Numbered from the stretch's first letter, positions 49,454 to 59,042 are shown. The stretch is DNA of 60,335 bases from Candidatus Daviesbacteria bacterium (GCA_016195715.1 JACPZA010000031.1:1-60335), one strand, 5' to 3'. Translations and numbers: made by a program. Notes: generated by a model from the sequence alone, not told the origin.

Positions 49454-51646
49454 ATGCTATCTTTTGATCTTTTATTTGTGATTATTGCCGTTATTGGTAA
49501 TTTCATTTTAGGTTTATTTACTCTTCGCAAAAACCCTAAAAGTGCTACTAATTTATTGTTTTTTCTTTTTACTATCTCTATCACTACTTATATAATTTTT
49601 AATTTCTTAGTTACTTATCAAAAAACTGACCAGGCAGCCTTTTTTTGGGTAAAAGCAGTGATGAGTAATGCTGTTTTTATTAATTTGTTGTTTTTTTTAC
49701 TTACTTCAACTTTCCCAAGTCCTAAATTTTCATTAAATCGAAAAATTTTCTGGGCTTCGACTATTTTTTCGCTTTTTTTGGCTCCCGCAGCACAGCTCAA
49801 TTTGATTTTTATATCCGCTAAGGCTTCAGGAGGTGGGGGAGTTCCAGGAATAGCTATGCCATTTTTTCTTTTGCATACTGCACTTTATTTAGGAGGCGGT
49901 TTTATCACTCTTGTAAAAACTTTTAGAAAATCTAATGGATTTGAAAAAGAACAAGTTAAACTTTTTTTATTTGGCACAATTTTAATGTTTATTTCTATTC
50001 TGTTTGGAAATTTACTTCTGATTTTAATTTTTAATAATAGTTCATTTATTGGGCTATTACCAATTTACACTTTAATTTTTATAAGCACTATAAGTTATGC
50101 AATCGTGAAGAATAAATTTTTAGATATTAACTTGCTAGTTGCAAGATCTGTAGTTTATACACTTTTGGTTTTCATAATCGCATTATTCTATACCGGCTCG
50201 ATATTTAGCGTAACTAATTTATTTTTTAATGGTCAGATAACTCGTTTGCAAGCCATAATTTATTCAGTATTTGCTCTTTTTGTCGCCCTAACTTATCCAT
50301 ATTTAAAACAAGCTATTGAAAAGTTAACTGATAAAGTTTTGTTTAAAAATAATTATGACTCAAATGAGCTTTTATCTTCTCTGACAAAAATAATGGCATC
50401 AACCTTGCAGCTTGAGGATTTAACTAGACTAACTTTGCATAAATTACTTGAGACAGTGCACATTAGCAAAGGAGCTTTTTTAATTTTGGAAGAACAGAAA
50501 TTTTACCCTCCAATAGCTGAAGGTTTTGATAATACTAATTTTAACAGCAGTTTAATGGAGTGGCTTTGTAGTTTTAAAAAAATCTTAATTTTTGATGAGG
50601 AAGAAAATCCTAAGATTAAAATAATTTTAAGACAATTGAATTTTTCAGTGGTGTTACCACTTTTTGTGGGCCAAACTATTCATGGACTTTTGGTTTTAGG
50701 CGATAAAAAGTCTGGTGAAATTTATTCAAGTCAAGATATTAAAATGTTGGAAATTTTTGGACCAGAAGTTTCGGTTGCAGTCCAAAATTCTAAAGCTTAT
50801 GAAGAGATTAAGCGCTTTAATATTACTTTAAAAGAAGAAATTGATAAAGCCACAAAAGATTTACAAGTTGCAAACAAAAGGTTGGAAGAGTTAGATAAAA
50901 TAAAAGATGACTTTGTCTCGGTTGCTTCCCATGAACTGCGGACTCCTATGACCGCGGTTAGGTCTTATGCTTGGATGGCGTTAAATAGACCAGATGTACC
51001 TTTATCTGAAAAACTTAAAAAATATTTGCAGCGAACTTTAATTTCCACAGAACGATTAATAAATTTAGTCAATGATATGTTGAATATCTCAAGAATTGAA
51101 TCAGGTAAAATTGAAATTAATCCTCAAGCATTTGATGTTGAAACTCTAGTTGATGATGTTTTACTAGAAGTTGGTCCAAAAGCCAAAGAGAAAAATCTGC
51201 ATTTAGTCTCTTATAAAACTCAAATTCCCAAAGTTTTTGCTGATCCAGACAAGGTTCATCAAGTATTGCTAAATTTAGTAGGCAATGCTCTTAAATTTAC
51301 CCCCGAAAATGGAGGGGTAAGTATTTCATTTTTTACGGATGGACAAATGGTAGATATTTCAATAAAAGATACTGGGGTTGGAATAAGTTCAGATGATCAA
51401 AGACGCCTCTTCCAAAAATTTGGCAGGCTTGATTATTCTTATGTTGCCTCAGCTACATCTGGGGGGACAGGTTTGGGACTATTTATTTGCAAAAGTTTAG
51501 TCAGCTTAATGAAAGGAAAGATTTGGGCAGAGTCTGATGGAATAAATATGGGTTCAACTTTTTCTTTTTCACTACCAGCAGCAACCCCAGAGGTTTTAAA
51601 ACAAGCGGGAAAATATACTACTAAAGTAGACGGTGAAGAGGGTTAA
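49454..51646 (+). CDS. Sensor histidine kinase with 7TM-type N-terminus and GAF domain
   Basis: About 730 residues. The N-terminus has eight or so hydrophobic helices (about 1-285), as in HisKA_7TM sensors, then a GAF-like region (about 295-450). HisKA has its phospho-acceptor in 'VASHELRTPMTAVRSYAW'; HATPase_c contains 'NLVGNALKFTPENGG', 'DTGVGISSDDQRR' and 'GGTGLGLFICKSLV'. The response regulator at 51710 is its probable partner. The ATG at 49454 is preferred over a TTG at 49433. Confidence 0.9.
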   Translation: MLSFDLLFVIIAVIGNFILGLFTLRKNPKSATNLLFFLFTISITTYIIFNFLVTYQKTDQAAFFWVKAVMSNAVFINLLFFLLTSTFPSPKFSLNRKIFWASTIFSLFLAPAAQLNLIFISAKASGGGGVPGIAMPFFLLHTALYLGGGFITLVKTFRKSNGFEKEQVKLFLFGTILMFISILFGNLLLILIFNNSSFIGLLPIYTLIFISTISYAIVKNKFLDINLLVARSVVYTLLVFIIALFYTGSIFSVTNLFFNGQITRLQAIIYSVFALFVALTYPYLKQAIEKLTDKVLFKNNYDSNELLSSLTKIMASTLQLEDLTRLTLHKLLETVHISKGAFLILEEQKFYPPIAEGFDNTNFNSSLMEWLCSFKKILIFDEEENPKIKIILRQLNFSVVLPLFVGQTIHGLLVLGDKKSGEIYSSQDIKMLEIFGPEVSVAVQNSKAYEEIKRFNITLKEEIDKATKDLQVANKRLEELDKIKDDFVSVASHELRTPMTAVRSYAWMALNRPDVPLSEKLKKYLQRTLISTERLINLVNDMLNISRIESGKIEINPQAFDVETLVDDVLLEVGPKAKEKNLHLVSYKTQIPKVFADPDKVHQVLLNLVGNALKFTPENGGVSISFFTDGQMVDISIKDTGVGISSDDQRRLFQKFGRLDYSYVASATSGGTGLGLFICKSLVSLMKGKIWAESDGINMGSTFSFSLPAATPEVLKQAGKYTTKVDGEEG

Positions 51647-51709
51647 GTTACTTGAGCCCGCAGCGCTTTAAAACTTGCTATTTTGGCTTAAATTCGCTAA
51701 ATTAAAACT

Positions 51710-52099
51710 GTGGATCCAAAAAATAAAAAGATTTTAATAGTTGAGGATGATCAATTTTTAAGGGAGTTTTATCAAGAACTTTTATCAACTGAAGGATTTG
51801 TGGTAGATGTAGCAGCAGATGGGGAAATAGCCAATACTAAAATTCACCAAGGTGGTTTTGATTTAATAATGTTAGATATCATGCTTCCCAAAAAAGATGG
51901 TTTGCAAATCTTGCGCGACTATAAAACTAACCCACCAGCAGTTGAAAACGGACCAATTGTAGTTTTAACCAATTTAGGCCAAGATACAATTATTAAACAA
52001 GCCTTTGATTTAGGAGCTTCAGGATATATTGTTAAATCTGCCTTAAATCCAGATCAAGTTTTAGATGAGATTCATAACTACTTAAAAGTCAACGCTTAA
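51710..52099 (+). CDS. Single-domain response regulator receiver
   Basis: A 129-residue CheY-like receiver. Asp in 'LIMLDIMLPKKDG' (about 60), acidic pair in 'IVEDDQFL', Thr in 'VVLTNLGQ' and Lys in 'YIVKSA'. No output domain. GTG start. It lies 63 bases after the 7TM histidine kinase. Confidence 0.9.
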   Translation: MDPKNKKILIVEDDQFLREFYQELLSTEGFVVDVAADGEIANTKIHQGGFDLIMLDIMLPKKDGLQILRDYKTNPPAVENGPIVVLTNLGQDTIIKQAFDLGASGYIVKSALNPDQVLDEIHNYLKVNA

Positions 52100-52108
52100 T
52101 TTTTTTCA

Positions 52109-52873
52109 GTGGCTGCACTAACTATTATTTACCAGGATCCAAATCTCTTAGTTATTGATAAACCAGCTGGTTTGACAGTTTCTCCAACTGAAACAAGTTC
52201 TGATGAAACTTTAGCAGATATCATTAAAAAAGATTTTAACATTGATTTAGAGCGAGCAGGCATAGTTCACAGGTTAGATAAAGATACATCAGGGGTAATT
52301 TTAGTTGCTAAAACTACTGAAGCTCTAGAAAATCTCCAACACCAATTTCAAACTAGAGAAGTTAAAAAAGAATATCTAACTTTAGTTCACGGATTTTTAC
52401 AAAGTGCTGGACAAATTATTGCTCCAATTGGCAGAAACCCAAAAAATAGAGAAAAGTTTACAGTTTTAGTTGGTGGTAAAGAAGCTCAAACTACTTATCA
52501 AACGCTTAAACACTTAGAAATGCCAGAGGATGTTTTGGATGAGCTTTTTGCTGATTTCTCTAAAATCCAGATGCGCAAATTAGCTAACTTAAACTATTCA
52601 AAATTTAGTTTAGTTAGAGTTTTGCCTTTAACGGGTAGAACTCACCAAATTAGAGTTCACTTAAAGCATATTGGTTTTGCGATTGTAGGGGATGAAAAAT
52701 ATGGTGGCAGAAAAATTGTCAGATTAGATCACAGATTTTGTCAAAGGCAATTTTTACATGCTAGTAAAATTTCCTTTAAACATCCAAAAACAAATGAGCA
52801 GTTAGTTTTTGAAAGCCCAATACCAGATGATTTAAAAAATGCCTTAAGTCTTCTTAAAAAGGTCACTATTTAG
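52109..52873 (+). CDS. RluA family pseudouridine synthase
   Basis: RNA pseudouridine synthase, 254 residues. The catalytic Asp lies in 'GIVHRLDKDTSGVILVAKT' (about 52-70); 'LPLTGRTHQIRVHLKHIG' and 'GDEKYGG' are the other family motifs. No S4 domain. GTG start, nine bases after the receiver gene. The target (23S rRNA or tRNA) is not predictable. Confidence 0.92.
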   Translation: MAALTIIYQDPNLLVIDKPAGLTVSPTETSSDETLADIIKKDFNIDLERAGIVHRLDKDTSGVILVAKTTEALENLQHQFQTREVKKEYLTLVHGFLQSAGQIIAPIGRNPKNREKFTVLVGGKEAQTTYQTLKHLEMPEDVLDELFADFSKIQMRKLANLNYSKFSLVRVLPLTGRTHQIRVHLKHIGFAIVGDEKYGGRKIVRLDHRFCQRQFLHASKISFKHPKTNEQLVFESPIPDDLKNALSLLKKVTI

Positions 52874-52890
52874 TATGATGTAATTAAGCT

Positions 52891-54546
52891 ATGAATACTA
52901 TTTTTTTACAGTTGGCTGCTGTGCTTTTTTTGTCTTCAGTATTTGGTTATTTAATTAAATTTTTAAAGTTACCCTTAATTGTGGCTTATTTACTAGCAGG
53001 AGTAACTATCTCCGGGGCAACAACTATTTTTAGCAGCTATAATCTCATACCTTCAAACTGGCAAGTTTTAACTTTTTTACCTGGAATTGGTTTAGCTTTT
53101 GTCCTGTTTTTAATTGGAATGGAGCTTGATTTAAGAGAGATTAAATCCCTGGGTAAACCGATTTTAATTACCTCTTTAGGCCAGATTACGATCACTTTTT
53201 TAGCTGGTTTTGCTATCTCAGGTTGGTTAGGCTTTAGCCAAGTAGAAAGTATCTTTTTGGGTTTAGGTTTATCTTTTTCTTCAACCATTGTGATAGTTAA
53301 GCTGCTGTTAGAAAAAAAAGATTTGGCCTCTTTATATGGCAAACTATCTTTAGGGATTACATTAGTAGAAGATTTGGTAGCCATCACTGCTTTAATGGTT
53401 ATTACAGTTGGCAGCTCTGTTTTTAACCTAGGTTTGCAACAAAGTTTTCCCATTCTGATTTTAATTGTTAAAGCAGCAGGTTTATTTTTATTAACATTTG
53501 TTTTATCGAAGTACGTTTTGGAAAATATCTTTAAAGCAGTAGCTAAAAATGTTGAGTTGCTATTTTTAACAGCTATTGCTTGGTGTTTTATTTTTACCTC
53601 TTTAGCTCTGCTTTTAGGTTTTTCTATTATTATAGGTGCTTTTTTAGCAGGAGTAGCTTTAGCATCTTCTCCATATCATTTTCAAATTCAAAGCAAAGTT
53701 AAGCCGTTAAGGGACTTCTTCTTAACCTTATTTTTTGTTTATCTAGGTTCTCAAGTTAAGTTAGGGGATTTATTATCAGCTTGGGGAGCTATTAGCGCAT
53801 TAACTCTTTATGCAATTGTAGTTAAGCCTTTAATTTTTTTGTTGCTTTTAGGAATCTTTGGATTTAGAAAACACACCCTTTTTCATACAGCTCTAAACCT
53901 CTCTCAAATCTCAGAATTTTCTTTAGTCATTATGTTATTTGGACTTAGCAATGGTTCTGTTAGACCGCTAGCTTTATCAGTAATTGCTATGGTTGGAGTT
54001 TTGTCTATTACAGTTTCTTCAACCATGATTACTTATTCCAGACAAATTTACCAAATCTTCTCTCCCTTCTTAAATTTCTTTGAACATAAATCAATGGTCC
54101 ATGTTCTAGAGAATAAGAAAAAAGAAGAAAAAAAGGACCATGTAGTAGTTGTTGGAGGAGAAGGAATAGGTGGGCCGGTGATTAGATTTTTAAAAAGAGA
54201 AGGAATTCCAGAGATGGTGGTGGATTTTAATCCTCATGTCATTGAAAGATTGCAAAAAAATGGAATTGAAGCAATTTATGGGGATATTGCTGACCCAGAT
54301 ATTTTAGATTTTTTGCAACTAGAAAATTCTAAAGTTATTATTTCAGCAGTTGATCATGATGAAGACAATGAACAGTTGCTAAGGGAGTTAAAAAGAAGAA
54401 AAATTAAAGCCTTAATGATCATTAGAGCTTCAGATCCAGACCAAAGTGAGTTGTTTAAGGAGTTGGGAGCAGATTATGTAGTTTTACCAGAGAAAGTCTC
54501 TGGTGAGTTTCTAGTTAATAAATTAAAAACTAGCTGGCTTCATTAA
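52891..54546 (+). CDS. Kef-type cation:proton antiporter with TrkA-N domain
   Basis: A 551-residue CPA2 family protein: about twelve helices (1-400), with 'FLPGIGLAFVLFLIGMELDL' and 'GLGLSFSSTIVIVKLLLEKK' as family motifs, then an RCK/TrkA-N domain from 'VVVVGGEGIGGPVIRFLKRE' (about 412) that binds NAD(H) or nucleotides and gates transport. Probably K+ or Na+/H+ exchange. A TATGAT box lies 11 bases before the ATG. Confidence 0.9.
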   Translation: MNTIFLQLAAVLFLSSVFGYLIKFLKLPLIVAYLLAGVTISGATTIFSSYNLIPSNWQVLTFLPGIGLAFVLFLIGMELDLREIKSLGKPILITSLGQITITFLAGFAISGWLGFSQVESIFLGLGLSFSSTIVIVKLLLEKKDLASLYGKLSLGITLVEDLVAITALMVITVGSSVFNLGLQQSFPILILIVKAAGLFLLTFVLSKYVLENIFKAVAKNVELLFLTAIAWCFIFTSLALLLGFSIIIGAFLAGVALASSPYHFQIQSKVKPLRDFFLTLFFVYLGSQVKLGDLLSAWGAISALTLYAIVVKPLIFLLLLGIFGFRKHTLFHTALNLSQISEFSLVIMLFGLSNGSVRPLALSVIAMVGVLSITVSSTMITYSRQIYQIFSPFLNFFEHKSMVHVLENKKKEEKKDHVVVVGGEGIGGPVIRFLKREGIPEMVVDFNPHVIERLQKNGIEAIYGDIADPDILDFLQLENSKVIISAVDHDEDNEQLLRELKRRKIKALMIIRASDPDQSELFKELGADYVVLPEKVSGEFLVNKLKTSWLH

Positions 54547-54557
54547 AAAAAGCTTAT

Positions 54558-54586
54558 TTGACAGAAAAGATTTTGGGTTTTATCAT
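54558..54586 (+). promoter_or_regulatory. Strong promoter of the 41-residue protein gene
   Basis: Perfect TTGACA (54558-54563), 17-base spacer, TATCAT (54581-54586). The ATG at 54597 follows ten bases later. Confidence 0.6.
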
Positions 54587-54596
54587 ATATTTCAAT

Positions 54597-54722
54597 ATGG
54601 CTTTAGGCTCATTTTATAAAGGTGAAAAGAAAAAAAAGAAAAAAGGGCAGGGCAGTGTTGTGAACTTTGCTCCAGTTTTTGTTCCTCCATCAGTGATTAA
54701 AAAAGGTAAAGATAAATTCTAA
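54597..54722 (+). CDS. Small basic protein, 41 residues
   Basis: A short open frame with its own strong promoter. It starts MALGSFYKGE, has a run of six Lys (residues 11-16), then 'GQGSVVNFAPVFVPPSVIKK' and ends KGKDKF. The tail-heavy Lys content could bind RNA, DNA or membranes. No family recognised. It fills the gap between the antiporter and the LytR_C protein. Confidence 0.5.
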   Translation: MALGSFYKGEKKKKKKGQGSVVNFAPVFVPPSVIKKGKDKF

Positions 54723-54775
54723 ATTTTGTGCTTGTGAAAAGTTTCTTTTTGGTTTAAAGTTAAATTAGCTTTAAA

Positions 54776-55915
54776 TTGATTCAAAAGCTTTTCAGACGGA
54801 AGAAAGGTAATCCTGAATCTAAAAAAGGGATTTTTAATGTGCTGGAAAGAAAAGGTACTCATTCTCACTTAAAATCTAAAAAAACACATATTCGAATAAA
54901 ATTTCATCCTCAGAAATCACCAGCCACTAAACTGGCATTTCTAGCCTTGGGATTGATATTGGGAGTATTAATTTTAGGAAAAATAGTTAATTTTTTTGAA
55001 GGTTTAAGTAAACCTTTTAGTCAAGATATTTTAACTAAAAGAAGCTATGTTTGGGATGGCAGTTTTGCAATCAGCATTGCTTTTAAAGGGAGTTCAATTT
55101 GGGTTTTAAATTATGATCCAGAAGAAAAAAAAGCCATAGTTTTAAAGATCCCTGAGGAAACTTATATGGATTTACCCAGAGGTTATGGTTCTTGGAGAGT
55201 TGGCAGTATTTATCAATTAGGGCAAGAAGAAATCAAGTCGATTGGCTCAGAATTGCTAAAAGAATCACTTGCCAAACTACTGGGTTTACCAATTGATGGG
55301 TTTATAACTTTAGATCAAGCCTCAAACCAAGATTTAGATAAAATAATTTTAAGTCTACGTAGTAATCCACTGGCTTTGATTAATTTTATTAGAAATATTA
55401 GAACAGACTTAACTCCTCTGGAAACTGTTTCTTTGCTTAGAGAATTAGCTAAAGTTAGATCAGATAAACTAGTCGCGCTCAATTTAGAAGAATCTAATAT
55501 CACCAAAAGTAAACTTTTACCAGATTCATCCCGAGTTTTGGGTGTAGATACTGTTAACTTAGATTTATTTATTCGAGATAAAATGTCAGATCAAAAAATT
55601 TCTCAAGAAAATTTAGAAGTAGCAATTTTTAACGCTACAACTCATCCAGGCTTAGCGCTTGATGTAGCCAGAGTTGTAACTAACTTAGGCTCTAATGCAA
55701 TTATTGTTTCAAACAGTGAAGATATTTTACAAAAATCTATAGTCACTTCTGAAAACAACCGGAACAGTTTAACATTTAAACGCTTGAGTCAAATTTTTGC
55801 ACCAGATTGTTTTAAAAAACCATGTCAAGCGAGTGATCCTAAAATAAAAAATTCCCGAGCTCAAATAAACATAGTTTTAGGAGAAGATTATTACAATGCA
55901 AATTATCAGCGCTAG
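54776..55915 (+). CDS. Membrane-anchored protein with C-terminal LytR_C domain
   Basis: A 379-residue protein with a basic cytoplasmic N-terminus rich in Lys/His, one membrane helix (about 53-72, 'LAFLALGLILGVLILGKIV'), an external region resembling a decayed LytR-CpsA-Psr domain ('VWVLNYDPEEKKAIVLKIPE'-like), and a C-terminal LytR_C domain starting 'LEVAIFNATTHPGLALDVAR'. The Arg/Asp set of active LCP enzymes is not obvious. The TTG start at 54776 is the only upstream option, because an in-frame stop precedes it at 54761. Confidence 0.62.
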   Translation: MIQKLFRRKKGNPESKKGIFNVLERKGTHSHLKSKKTHIRIKFHPQKSPATKLAFLALGLILGVLILGKIVNFFEGLSKPFSQDILTKRSYVWDGSFAISIAFKGSSIWVLNYDPEEKKAIVLKIPEETYMDLPRGYGSWRVGSIYQLGQEEIKSIGSELLKESLAKLLGLPIDGFITLDQASNQDLDKIILSLRSNPLALINFIRNIRTDLTPLETVSLLRELAKVRSDKLVALNLEESNITKSKLLPDSSRVLGVDTVNLDLFIRDKMSDQKISQENLEVAIFNATTHPGLALDVARVVTNLGSNAIIVSNSEDILQKSIVTSENNRNSLTFKRLSQIFAPDCFKKPCQASDPKIKNSRAQINIVLGEDYYNANYQR

Positions 55916-55937
55916 TTTTGTAATCGCAGGGGCAAGT

Positions 55938-56705
55938 TTATAAACTTAGTTCTTCAATATCAGACTCATTTGAATCAGAAATAGAATCATCATAAGATAA
56001 ACTAATGTGATCTGACGAATAAGTAATAACAGAGGAGTTATCTAAAAATGAGGGTTGATTTTTAAATCTTCTAGCTCTAAATACTTCTCTGATCAAAATC
56101 GACAATCCATTTGGTTTAACAGATTTTAGCAGAGCACAATATTTATTACCTCCTTTAATTAGCTTTAACAGATGATGAGCAGTGTCATCAGCGAGTACCC
56201 CTAAATAATTATTATCATTATCGGTAATAGAAATTCCTCTATTTTTAGTAACCAACTTAACCATTCCACCGGGGTAAAGCCGAGACAGCTTTTGGGGTTC
56301 AGCTACTTTTATTAAAGTTACTACTTTGGTAATTCCAGCTTCTTCTAAAAATAAAGATGGGGAGATGTTGGTTGAATTAGAAGAATTAGCTAGGCCCTCT
56401 TTTGGTTCATTTTTTTTAAAGGTAGAAACTCTTTTTAAATTTTTTTGAGCAATACTATTATAAGGATCAATTTCCAAAACGGATTGATAAATTTTTTTGG
56501 CTTGTTGGTATTTTCCAAGTTCAAAAAGTGCTCTGGCTAGTCTATTTAAACAAGCTGTATTTTGAGGATTTTCTTTGATAATTTGTTTATTAATCTCTTC
56601 AGCCTTGTTCCAATTACAATTTAGTGCTGCATCAATTGCCAAATTATCTAAGTTTTGAAAAGAATGGCTTGAATTAGTTGTAGAATTAAGCAAGTCAGCT
56701 GCCAT
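55938..56705 (-). CDS. TPR-containing protein
   Basis: About 255 residues. The N-terminal part has two to three TPR units ('NCNWNKAEEINKQIIKENPQ' and 'ARALFELGKYQQAKKIYQSV', about 25-95), a Ser/Asn linker, then a domain of about 100 residues ('LYPGGMVKLVTKNRGISITD') resembling small beta-barrels, and an acidic tail. The ATG at 56705 is fixed by a strong promoter; the longer frame to 56744 would run through the -35 box. Function unknown, probably scaffolding. Confidence 0.7.
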   Translation of the reverse strand: MAADLLNSTTNSSHSFQNLDNLAIDAALNCNWNKAEEINKQIIKENPQNTACLNRLARALFELGKYQQAKKIYQSVLEIDPYNSIAQKNLKRVSTFKKNEPKEGLANSSNSTNISPSLFLEEAGITKVVTLIKVAEPQKLSRLYPGGMVKLVTKNRGISITDNDNNYLGVLADDTAHHLLKLIKGGNKYCALLKSVKPNGLSILIREVFRARRFKNQPSFLDNSSVITYSSDHISLSYDDSISDSNESDIEELSL

Positions 56706-56715
56706 CAAGCTTAAA

Positions 56716-56744
56716 AGTATAGAAGCACTCAATAATAATGTCAA
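56716..56744 (-). promoter_or_regulatory. Promoter of the TPR gene
   Basis: Minus strand TTGACA (56744-56739), 17-base spacer, TATACT (56721-56716); ATG at 56705 after ten bases. It is divergent from the yebC promoter 40 bases away. Confidence 0.7.
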
Positions 56745-56760
56745 TATAGGAATGGAGAGG

Positions 56761-56789
56761 TTTGCACTTCAGTTTTTCTGTTATATAAT
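56761..56789 (+). promoter_or_regulatory. yebC-ruvC promoter
   Basis: TTTGCA (56761-56766), 17-base spacer, TATAAT (56784-56789); ATG 56802 follows after 12 bases. Confidence 0.55.
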
Positions 56790-56801
56790 TGCTGGATAAA
56801 T

Positions 56802-57545
56802 ATGAGCGGACATTCAAAGTGGTCTACAATTAAACGTCAAAAAGGTGCCGCCGATATTAAACGTGGCATGACTTTTACAAAACTTGCTAATGCTATTACT
56901 ATAGCTACTCGTTTGGGTAATTCAGGCGATGTAGATGCCAATCCAAGACTCCGTGTGGCAGTGGACTTGGCAAGAGCTGTTAATATGCCCAAAGAAAATG
57001 TGGAGCGGGCAATAGATAGAGGGCTAGGTAAGTTGGCAGGACAAACACTTGAGGAGGTAATTTATGAGGGGTTTGGTCCAGGCAAAGTGGCTTTTTATAT
57101 CGAGGCAGTTACAGATAATAAAATGAGAACACTGCAAGAGATGAGAAATTTATTTGAAAGATCAGGTGGGAACTTAGGTGGGCAAGGTAGCACCGCTTAT
57201 CTGTTTTCTCAAGTTGGAGAGATAAAAATTAGGACCAAGGGAGCTAGTATTGAAGATGAAATTTTGGAGTTAATTGACTTGGGAGCAGAGGATGTAGAAG
57301 ATTATAAAGATGAGGAAAATTTACAACATTATTTAGTTTACGTAAAAAGCCCAGAATTAAATACTATGAGTAAAAATATTACTCAAGTAGGGTATGAGGT
57401 AGAGAGTGCTGAGATAGTCTATAAACCAACCATGACTGTTGATATCAACGAACCAGAATTAGCCAAAAAGATCTTAGATTTTGCTGGCAAATTAGAAGAG
57501 CATGATGACATTCAAAAAGTTTATACAAACTTTGAGATAGTATGA
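56802..57545 (+). CDS. yebC: YebC/PmpR family protein
   Basis: 247 residues, full length, starting 'SGHSKWSTIKRQKGAADIKR', the family signature. 'NMPKENVERAIDRGLGKLAG' and 'YEGFGPGKVAFYIEAVTDNK' follow. Members act as transcription regulators or, as shown for some, help translation of proline-rich stretches. It overlaps ruvC by four bases (ATGA), the common genomic pairing. Confidence 0.96.
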   Translation: MSGHSKWSTIKRQKGAADIKRGMTFTKLANAITIATRLGNSGDVDANPRLRVAVDLARAVNMPKENVERAIDRGLGKLAGQTLEEVIYEGFGPGKVAFYIEAVTDNKMRTLQEMRNLFERSGGNLGGQGSTAYLFSQVGEIKIRTKGASIEDEILELIDLGAEDVEDYKDEENLQHYLVYVKSPELNTMSKNITQVGYEVESAEIVYKPTMTVDINEPELAKKILDFAGKLEEHDDIQKVYTNFEIV

Positions 57546-58093
57546 TAATTTTAGGAATTGATCCTGGTACTGCAACAACTGGATATGGAGTAATTAAAGT
57601 CCCTGATGATATTTTGGGTAGGGAATTTAAGTATGATTTAGAGCTAGTAGATTATGGCTGTATTAGCACTTCCAAAGATGAGATAATGACTAAACGGTTG
57701 GTTACTTTAAATCATGGTATTGAAGGGTTAGTAGAAAAGTTTAAGCCAGATTTAATAGTTATTGAGATGTTGTTTTTTGGAGCAAACACCAGGACGGCAA
57801 TTTCAGTTGGTCAAGCTAGAGGTGTAATTATGCTCTCGGCTGGATTTCATAATGTCCCAATTCAAGAATATACTGGGTTACAAGTTAAATTAATGGTAGC
57901 AGGCTCTGGTAGGGCAGATAAAAAACAAGTTCATGAAAATGTTAGAAGATGGCTTGGAAGAAATGGTAATAAAAGAGCAGAGCTGGTTCATCCGATGATT
58001 GCTGGCAAAAGAAGCAAACAAAAATTTTTGGATGATGCTACAGATGCATTAGCTATTGCCATTTGTCATGTTTTAAAAATTGTTGCTAAATGA
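57542..58093 (+). CDS. ruvC: Holliday junction resolvase RuvC
   Basis: Endonuclease resolving Holliday junctions. 183 residues. Catalytic acids: Asp7 in 'ILGIDPGTATTGYGV', Glu in 'LIVIEMLFFGANTRTA' (about 75) and the C-terminal pair in 'FLDDATDALAIAICH' (about 160). Translationally coupled to yebC and to the membrane protein downstream. Confidence 0.96.
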   Translation: MIILGIDPGTATTGYGVIKVPDDILGREFKYDLELVDYGCISTSKDEIMTKRLVTLNHGIEGLVEKFKPDLIVIEMLFFGANTRTAISVGQARGVIMLSAGFHNVPIQEYTGLQVKLMVAGSGRADKKQVHENVRRWLGRNGNKRAELVHPMIAGKRSKQKFLDDATDALAIAICHVLKIVAK

Positions 58094-58908
58094 GTAATTT
58101 TAAAAAAGTTAGTTTAAAAAAATCTGAAATCTTATTTTCGAAACGTCAAAAAATTGTTATTGCTTCAATATTTATTACTGTTGGCTTATTATTTTTTACT
58201 CAATTAAAGCCCTTATTAATTGCTCAGTATCAATATATTTTAGGATTATCAATTTTGGCTTATTTGCTATCTTTATGGGCACTCTGGGAAGGAATGAGTA
58301 GATTAAAAGCGGTAGTTTTATTAACTTTACCAACTCTTTTTACTTTAGGTCTAGCCAGTTTTTATTTTTTACTACCTGTAAGATGGTTAACCAGGCTGCC
58401 TGTAGCCATTATTTTTGGGTTATCTTTTTACTCATTACTACTGTCCCAAAATGTTTTTAATGTTGCCTCAGAACGAACTATTCCTTTATATCGAGCAGCA
58501 TCAACAGTAGCGTTTTTATTTACCTTAATCACAATCTTTTTTCTATTTAATGTAGTTTTTGCCTTAAAGTTAAATTTCTATTTGAATGGGTTATTAGTTT
58601 TTCTAATTAGTTTTCCATTAATTTTGCAAACCCTTTGGTCAATTGAAATGGAGCAAGTCACATCTCAAGTTTTAATATTTAGCTTTATTTTAAGTTTGGT
58701 AATGGGGGAATTTGCTATAGCATTTTCCTTTTGGCCAATCATTCCAACCATTTGGTCTTTGACTCTTTCCACCATGTTTTATTGTTTACTAGGGTTAACA
58801 ACTCAATTTTGGAAAGAAAGATTAAGCTTGAGATTAGTCCTAGAATATTTAGGAGTAGGGGGAGGGGTGCTAATTTTTACTATTTTAACCACTTCTTGGG
58901 TAGGTTAA
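58090..58908 (+). CDS. Hypothetical polytopic membrane protein
   Basis: A 272-residue protein with a basic N-terminus ('SNFKKVSLKKSEILFSKRQK') and about eight hydrophobic helices. No family motif seen. It overlaps ruvC by four bases (ATGA), so it belongs to the yebC-ruvC operon. Function unknown. Confidence 0.7.
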   Translation: MSNFKKVSLKKSEILFSKRQKIVIASIFITVGLLFFTQLKPLLIAQYQYILGLSILAYLLSLWALWEGMSRLKAVVLLTLPTLFTLGLASFYFLLPVRWLTRLPVAIIFGLSFYSLLLSQNVFNVASERTIPLYRAASTVAFLFTLITIFFLFNVVFALKLNFYLNGLLVFLISFPLILQTLWSIEMEQVTSQVLIFSFILSLVMGEFAIAFSFWPIIPTIWSLTLSTMFYCLLGLTTQFWKERLSLRLVLEYLGVGGGVLIFTILTTSWVG

Positions 58909-59042
58909 ACTTAATATCTAATTTGAAATAAAAATATTAGTTTGGACTATTAAAAAAAGCTAAACTAGCATTAAAAGTAGGAGAGTGCAAAATACTATGA
59001 GACTTAAATCTTGATATAGTTTGATATAGTTATTGGTTTCAA

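Noticed and set aside
56706-56744. Longer N-terminus for the TPR protein, looking like a signal peptide
   Set aside because: The extra codons coincide with a perfect TTGACA-N17-TATACT promoter.
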